The notes under the pieces: generated by a model
Database searches by the model: none
Told to the model about the DNA's origin: nothing
Seen by the model: the letters and a program-made list of their open reading frames with translations, nothing else
In this document: in pieces, positions 34,201-36,637 of the stretch
Layout: each line of letters starts with the position of its first letter
How positions within the stretch are numbered: the stretch's first letter is position 1
DNA from: Moorena sp. SIO3I8
GTDB taxonomy: Bacteria; Cyanobacteriota; Cyanobacteriia; Cyanobacteriales; Coleofasciculaceae
Assembly (NCBI RefSeq): GCF_010692325.1
Contig: NZ_JAAHHW010000002.1
Location: 107,098 to 143,734 of the forward strand
Reading direction: 5' to 3'
Length of the DNA stretch: 36,637 bases
Translations under genes and position numbers: made by a program

Positions 34201-35288
34201 AGCATCTTGAGGAACATCAGGAGTATCCGGAAACTGTTGCGGTAATGCTATGGGGATTGGATGCGATCAAGACTCGTGGGGAATCCTTGGGGATTTTATT
34301 GGAGTTAGTAGGTGCAGTACCTGTTAAAGAGGGAACGGGACGGATTGTACGGTATGGTTTGATACCCTTAGCTGAGGTAGGTCATCCTAGAATTGATGTG
34401 TTGGCAAATCTCTCAGGGATTTTTCGGGATAGTTTTGTCAATATTGTTGAGCTGCTGGATGATTTGTTCCGTAGGGCGACTGAGGCAGATGAACCAGAGG
34501 AAGAGAATTTTATCCGCAAGCATGGGTTAGCGTTGCGATCGCAAGGGGTAGAGAATGTTTCTGCTCGGTTGTTTTCTAATCCAGCCGGGGATTATGGTTC
34601 TCTGGTCAATGACCAAGTAGTCGATGGTAATTGGGAATCCGGGGATGAATTAGCGAATACATGGCAAAGCCGCAATGTATTTAGTTATGGACGGCAAGAT
34701 AAAGGTCAAGCCCGTCCGGAAGTCATGGAGCAGCTGCTAAAAAGTACTAGTCGTATAGTCCAGGAAATTGATTCTGTCGAATATGGGCTGACGGATATTC
34801 AAGAATACTATGCTAATACTGGAGGCTTGAAGCGAGCAGCCGAAAAGCAAGGGGGTAAGACCGTTAATGCCAGTTTTGTAGAAAGTTTCTCAAAGGATAC
34901 TACACCCCGGAAGCTAGAGGATTTGTTGCGATTGGAGTATCGGACAAAGTTACTCAATCCCAAGTGGGCTGAAGCGATGGCCAATCAGGGGTCTGGGGGA
35001 GCTTATGAGATTTCCCAACGGATGACAGCATTGATTGGTTGGGGGGGTACAGCTGATTTTCAAGATAACTGGGTGTATGACCAAGCAGCAGATACTTATG
35101 CCTTGGATGAAGAAATGGCCAAGAGGTTGCGACAGGCAAATCCTGAGGCATTTCGCAATATTGTAGGCCGGATGTTAGAGGCAAATGGACGAGGATTCTG
35201 GGAACCGGATCAGGAAACCTTACAGAAGTTACGGGAGTTGTATGACCTCGCCGATGAGGAGATTGAAGGCGTGACGGCTGTAGGATAA
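31254..35288 (+). CDS. chlH: Magnesium chelatase subunit H family, with two repeat-derived inserts
   Basis: 1344 residues. It is the large porphyrin-binding subunit that inserts Mg2+ into protoporphyrin IX with ChlI/ChlD. The N-terminal DUF3479-type region starts MKRIVLIAGFESFNADLYRK. The core includes DAIVSTIGFPLVGGPAGSME, RIAIILYGFPPGYGATGTAA, HFGMHGTVEWLPGSPLG (about 694-710) and NPSESMLAKRRGYGVLISHN. The end is VVGRMLEANGRGFWEPD-like (about 1300-1320). This N-terminus differs from the ChlH I associate with slr1055-type genes, so it may be the second ChlH/CobN-like paralogue found in many cyanobacteria. Inserts at about residues 225-297 and 553-598 look foreign (see separate entries). The region before Gly-rich core motifs seems intact. 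Confidence 0.9.
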   Translation: MKRIVLIAGFESFNADLYRKAAELASSRCPELDIRVFSDREITANPDTVEAALQDAQVFFGSLLFDYDQVLWLRDRIQHIPIRLVFESALELMSLTQIGQFKIGDKPKGMPKPVKFILDKFSNGREEDRLAGYISFLKIGPKLLKYIPARKVQDLRNWLIIYGYWNAGGSDNVASMFWTLAEKYLQLKVGEIPPPVETPNMGLLHPDYDGYFESPRQYLEWYKNFKVKQLNVIGQSPTSPLASQHNLGQKATLRSQPTNLQPTNLQPTNLQPTNLQPTNLQPTNLQPTNLQPANPRENPVVGILLYRKHVVTKQPYIPQLIRYFEEAGLTPLPIFINGVEGHVAVRDWMTSAYETQQRQLDNVETPSLSQDAVEVDAIVSTIGFPLVGGPAGSMEAGRQVAVAKRILTAKNVPYTIAAPLLIQDIYSWTRQGIGGLQSVVLYALPELDGAIDTVPLGGLVGENIYLIPERVKRLTGRVKRWIQLRQTPPDQRRIAIILYGFPPGYGATGTAALLNVPRSLLKFLHALKEQGYTVGELPEDGEELIRWVKAADEGLNGDSLNGECSNQQHSTSNIQPATTNIQPWPKGHATRTTFNIQPSTTVNVKTLQEWLGYLLTTRIEKQWQSLTGTGIKTNGDEFEIGGIELGNVWIGVQPPLGISGDPMRLMFERDMTPHPQYTAFYKWLQNDFDAHAVVHFGMHGTVEWLPGSPLGNTGYSWSDILLGNIPNLYIYAANNPSESMLAKRRGYGVLISHNVPPYGRAGLYKELVVLRDLISEYREDPEKNYALKEAICKKIVDSGLDTDCPFEDAKRLGIAFSPENVQMFSADSFNHYLVKLYDYLLVLEQRLFSSGLHTLGQVPDSEQLESYLRAYFGEDVPQGIIQAIVDGEFEPQTPDGREQIQDEKVEEALRIGELLMQTGEELTNLLRGLNGEYIPPAPGGDLLRDGPGVLPTGRNIHALDPYRMPSPAAYERGREVARKIIAQHLEEHQEYPETVAVMLWGLDAIKTRGESLGILLELVGAVPVKEGTGRIVRYGLIPLAEVGHPRIDVLANLSGIFRDSFVNIVELLDDLFRRATEADEPEEENFIRKHGLALRSQGVENVSARLFSNPAGDYGSLVNDQVVDGNWESGDELANTWQSRNVFSYGRQDKGQARPEVMEQLLKSTSRIVQEIDSVEYGLTDIQEYYANTGGLKRAAEKQGGKTVNASFVESFSKDTTPRKLEDLLRLEYRTKLLNPKWAEAMANQGSGGAYEISQRMTALIGWGGTADFQDNWVYDQAADTYALDEEMAKRLRQANPEAFRNIVGRMLEANGRGFWEPDQETLQKLRELYDLADEEIEGVTAVG
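31985..32144 (+). repeat. In-frame repeat insert 1 in chlH
   Basis: A CTTGGCCAAAAGGCCACGCT word (31992-32011) is followed by eight 15-base units (CAACCAACTAACCTT type, 32019-32138) that encode QPTNL repeats, the last one QPANP. It is in the linker between YLEWY and NPVVGILLYRKH. The DNA is the same family as the gap repeat at 29.94-30.10 kb. Confidence 0.9.
32911..33049 (+). repeat. In-frame repeat insert 2 in chlH
   Basis: AACATTCAACCAGCAAC words and CCTTGGCCAAAAGGCCACG (33000-33018) with CTACGCGAACAACA. They encode SNIQPATTNIQPWPKGHATR, a low-complexity stretch between KAADEGLNG and TTVNVKTLQEW. The coding frame is kept across the whole insert. Confidence 0.85.
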
Positions 35289-35431
35289 GAGGGTGTGGGA
35301 TGACCGGGTGTGGTAATCGGGTGAAAATCTTGCTCTTAGTCATCCCGGTTCCTAAACCTGAAAATCTTTAACTTACCCGTTCACCCTACACTCGTTTACC
35401 CTACATCCGTTTAGCCAATCAATAAGAGTCT

Positions 35432-35461
35432 GAGTATAGTTATTTTATCCTAACTATACTC
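35432..35461. terminator. Hairpin between chlH and the small minus-strand gene
   Basis: GAGTATAGTTA (35432-35442) and TAACTATACTC (35451-35461) pair perfectly over an 8-base loop. It ends three bases from the stop of the 49-residue minus-strand ORF and about 140 bases after the chlH stop. It may be a shared, bidirectional end. Confidence 0.6.
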
Positions 35462-35463
35462 GT

Positions 35464-35613
35464 TCACCAGATTTTATGGCCTTTGCCTGAATAGCCTTGT
35501 TCGCTAGAGTCTTTAGTTTGCTTTTCTAGCTCTTGAGCCAATTTTGCAAATTTTTTCATTTCATCAATTAATGCTGCTGCTCCACTCTTTTGGGTTGTTG
35601 ATTGTTGGGACAT
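35464..35613 (-). CDS. 49-residue small protein of unknown function
   Basis: Too short to stand out, but well supported: ATG at 35613 is preceded by AGGA with 9-base spacing (AGGATAAACATCG then ATG), and a hairpin lies directly after its stop. The product starts MSQQSTTQKSGAAALIDEMK and ends YSGKGHKIW. The middle (ALIDEMKKFAKLAQELEKQT) is a charged amphipathic helix. No signal peptide or membrane segment. Not recognised; it could be a soluble small regulator, while a precursor-peptide role has no direct support. A plus-strand open frame of 62 residues (35544-35732) overlaps it and lacks such start signals. Confidence 0.55.
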   Translation of the reverse strand: MSQQSTTQKSGAAALIDEMKKFAKLAQELEKQTKDSSEQGYSGKGHKIW

Positions 35614-35942
35614 CGATGTTTATCCTGATAATTTTACTTACATTAGTTATTGGCATTAGCCGCAACGATGAGTTCCTCTATGAGTTACTCTACGCAATTG
35701 GCTCTCTATTTTTATATTTCTTGCCAAAATAAAGGAATCCGGATTAAGTCTGGTAGTTTAATATGAAGCGATCGCTAACTAAATAGGCAAGATTGTAAAC
35801 TTTTTGATTACTATAGCAATAAGCCGAATAGTTCGGAGTTACTCTGATTTTAAAATTGACAATCAACAATAGTCAATGAAAAATGGTTAATTTTAAAATA
35901 ACCAATCACTAACAATACCCATTTACACTATACTTTGTACCC
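35614..35942. other. AT-rich gap upstream of the CYTH gene
   Basis: 329 bases with one HIP1 site near 35769 and an AT-rich AACAATAGTCAATG region near 35860-35930, which is the likely promoter zone of the CYTH gene. No repeat array or structured RNA is seen. Confidence 0.4.
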
Positions 35943-36419
35943 ATGGCAACGGAAATTGAACGGAAATTTCTAGTAAAAGGCGAAGAGTGGCGGAAACTAG
36001 GCACTGGTAGTGTTTATCGCCAAGGTTACATTCGTACAACCAACCGCACTACTGTCCGGGTGCGCCTGGTGGGAGATCAAGGATATCTTACTATCAAAAG
36101 TCCCAAGGTGGGTTTTTCTAGAAAAGAGTATGAGTACCCTATCCCAGGCTCGGATGCTCAAGAAATGCTCGATACTTTGTGCCAGGGTCCCTTAATTGAG
36201 AAAACTCGTTATAAAATTGAACACGCTGGCTTGATTTGGGAAGTGGATGAGTTTGCTGGGGATAATCAAGGATTAATTTTGGCAGAAGTTGAACTAACTG
36301 ATGAAAATCAGGACATTGAACTACCAGAATGGATTGGAGTTGAAGTCTCTGATGATCCGAGATACTTCAACTCCAATTTAGTTCAGCATCCCTATACTCA
36401 ATGGTTACACAGAATCTAG
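35943..36419 (+). CDS. CYTH-domain protein (triphosphate tunnel metalloenzyme)
   Basis: 158 residues, the normal size for short bacterial CYTH proteins. The diagnostic EIERKFLV motif is at 4-11. Basic/acidic strand residues of the tunnel follow: RQGYIRTT, TVRVRLVG, GYLTIKS, EYEYPIP, KTRYKIE, WEVDEFAGDN and LILAEVEL. These proteins hydrolyse inorganic triphosphate or related substrates with divalent metal. Cytoplasmic. The start follows a CCC ATG context with little ribosome-binding signal. Monocistronic. Confidence 0.92.
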   Translation: MATEIERKFLVKGEEWRKLGTGSVYRQGYIRTTNRTTVRVRLVGDQGYLTIKSPKVGFSRKEYEYPIPGSDAQEMLDTLCQGPLIEKTRYKIEHAGLIWEVDEFAGDNQGLILAEVELTDENQDIELPEWIGVEVSDDPRYFNSNLVQHPYTQWLHRI

Positions 36420-36483
36420 GCTATAGGGTGTGGGGTGTGGGGTATGGGGGAAGAGAATTTGTACTTCTCTATCAGGAGTTATT

Positions 36484-36637
36484 TTAATTAGCCGCTTCGG
36501 GTGCTGGCAGATGGTCTGCTAATTGCTCAACAGATTCTACATCGATGGCCAGATCCATTAACTGTTCTAATTTTTCGACACTCAACCCCTTCACACGAGC
36601 TTGAATTTCAGGGGATAGGTCTCCAAAGCGCCTGTTA
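36484..36637 (-). CDS. DUF4351 domain protein, C-terminal end only
   Basis: The last 50 residues are in the window; the gene continues past the right edge. The visible part reads RRFGDLSPEIQARVKGLSVE, then KLEQLMDLAIDVESVEQLADHLPAP, which fits the DUF4351 helical pair found at the C-terminus of Rpn/PD-(D/E)XK transposase-like proteins. Which N-terminal domain it has cannot be seen. Stop TAA at 36484-36486. Confidence 0.75.
   Translation of the reverse strand, partial: NRRFGDLSPEIQARVKGLSVEKLEQLMDLAIDVESVEQLADHLPAPEAAN

Noticed and set aside
33145-34217. Minus-strand open frames inside chlH
   Set aside because: Shadows of a strongly conserved coding frame; products are Pro/Ser/His-rich with no family character.
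35544-35732. Plus-strand 62-residue hydrophobic frame
   Set aside because: It overlaps a better supported minus-strand small gene, and its first half is the antisense of that gene's helix; it cannot be excluded fully because the second half looks membrane-like.

Overview
The window is chromosomal DNA of a cyanobacterium. Direct signs are many HIP1 octamers (GCGATCGC), a magnesium-chelatase H subunit for chlorophyll synthesis, plastocyanin and cytochrome c6, cyanobacteria-type DUF3747, BON and fasciclin proteins, and very dense dispersed repeats: (GGGAGTA)n, GCTGATA/GCCGTCA strings, GGCATCTTGCC hairpin units and MITE-like palindromes. This repeat load with long, repeat-filled gaps suggests a large-genome filamentous form, possibly Moorena-like (inference; no rRNA or marker gene was seen).

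Layout. 1-6.5 kb, all minus strand: a DUF3747 secreted protein, a cyclophilin, a D-Ala-D-Ala carboxypeptidase lipoprotein, a small membrane protein and a zinc-type alcohol dehydrogenase, separated by tandem repeats (100 bp x4, 50/51 bp x8, 43/44 bp x7). 6.5-11.4 kb: three tandem paralogues of pentapeptide-repeat proteins with a long membrane region in the middle, two of them lacking the C-terminal half, each preceded by a conserved non-coding block. 12.0-12.33 kb: a compact plus-strand unit with a promoter, a two-hairpin leader, a 62-residue ORF and a 34-bp perfect palindrome. 12.47-13.89 kb: an IS605-family TnpB element with end hairpins and a probable omega RNA. 14.2-15.8 kb: cytochrome c6 and plastocyanin genes whose products share the same lipoprotein-like leader and 13-residue acidic repeats, and whose upstream regions share a GACAAGCTGTC palindrome.

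16-23 kb: a cupin pseudogene, Xaa-Pro aminopeptidase, a Tat-exported metallo-beta-lactamase-fold protein, glutamine amidotransferase TrpG/PabA, two PD-(D/E)XK-like proteins (one a pseudogene carrying a palindromic insertion) and a cell-wall amidase. 23.8-30.8 kb: aldehyde dehydrogenase, class II aldolase, BON lipoprotein, fasciclin protein, and an OmpR-type response regulator with its histidine kinase. 31.2-36.6 kb: a ChlH-family gene with two in-frame insertions of dispersed-repeat DNA, a 49-residue minus-strand gene, a CYTH-domain protein and the end of a DUF4351 protein.

Few genes form tight operons; gaps are usually 200-500 bp of repeats. The strongest leads are the tethered plastocyanin/cytochrome c6 pair with a shared operator-like site, the repeat invasion of coding sequence (ChlH, TnpB, the PD-(D/E)XK pseudogene), the pentapeptide/membrane tandem family with its conserved upstream element, and the leader-sORF-palindrome unit. 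No tRNA, rRNA or CRISPR array was found by eye.
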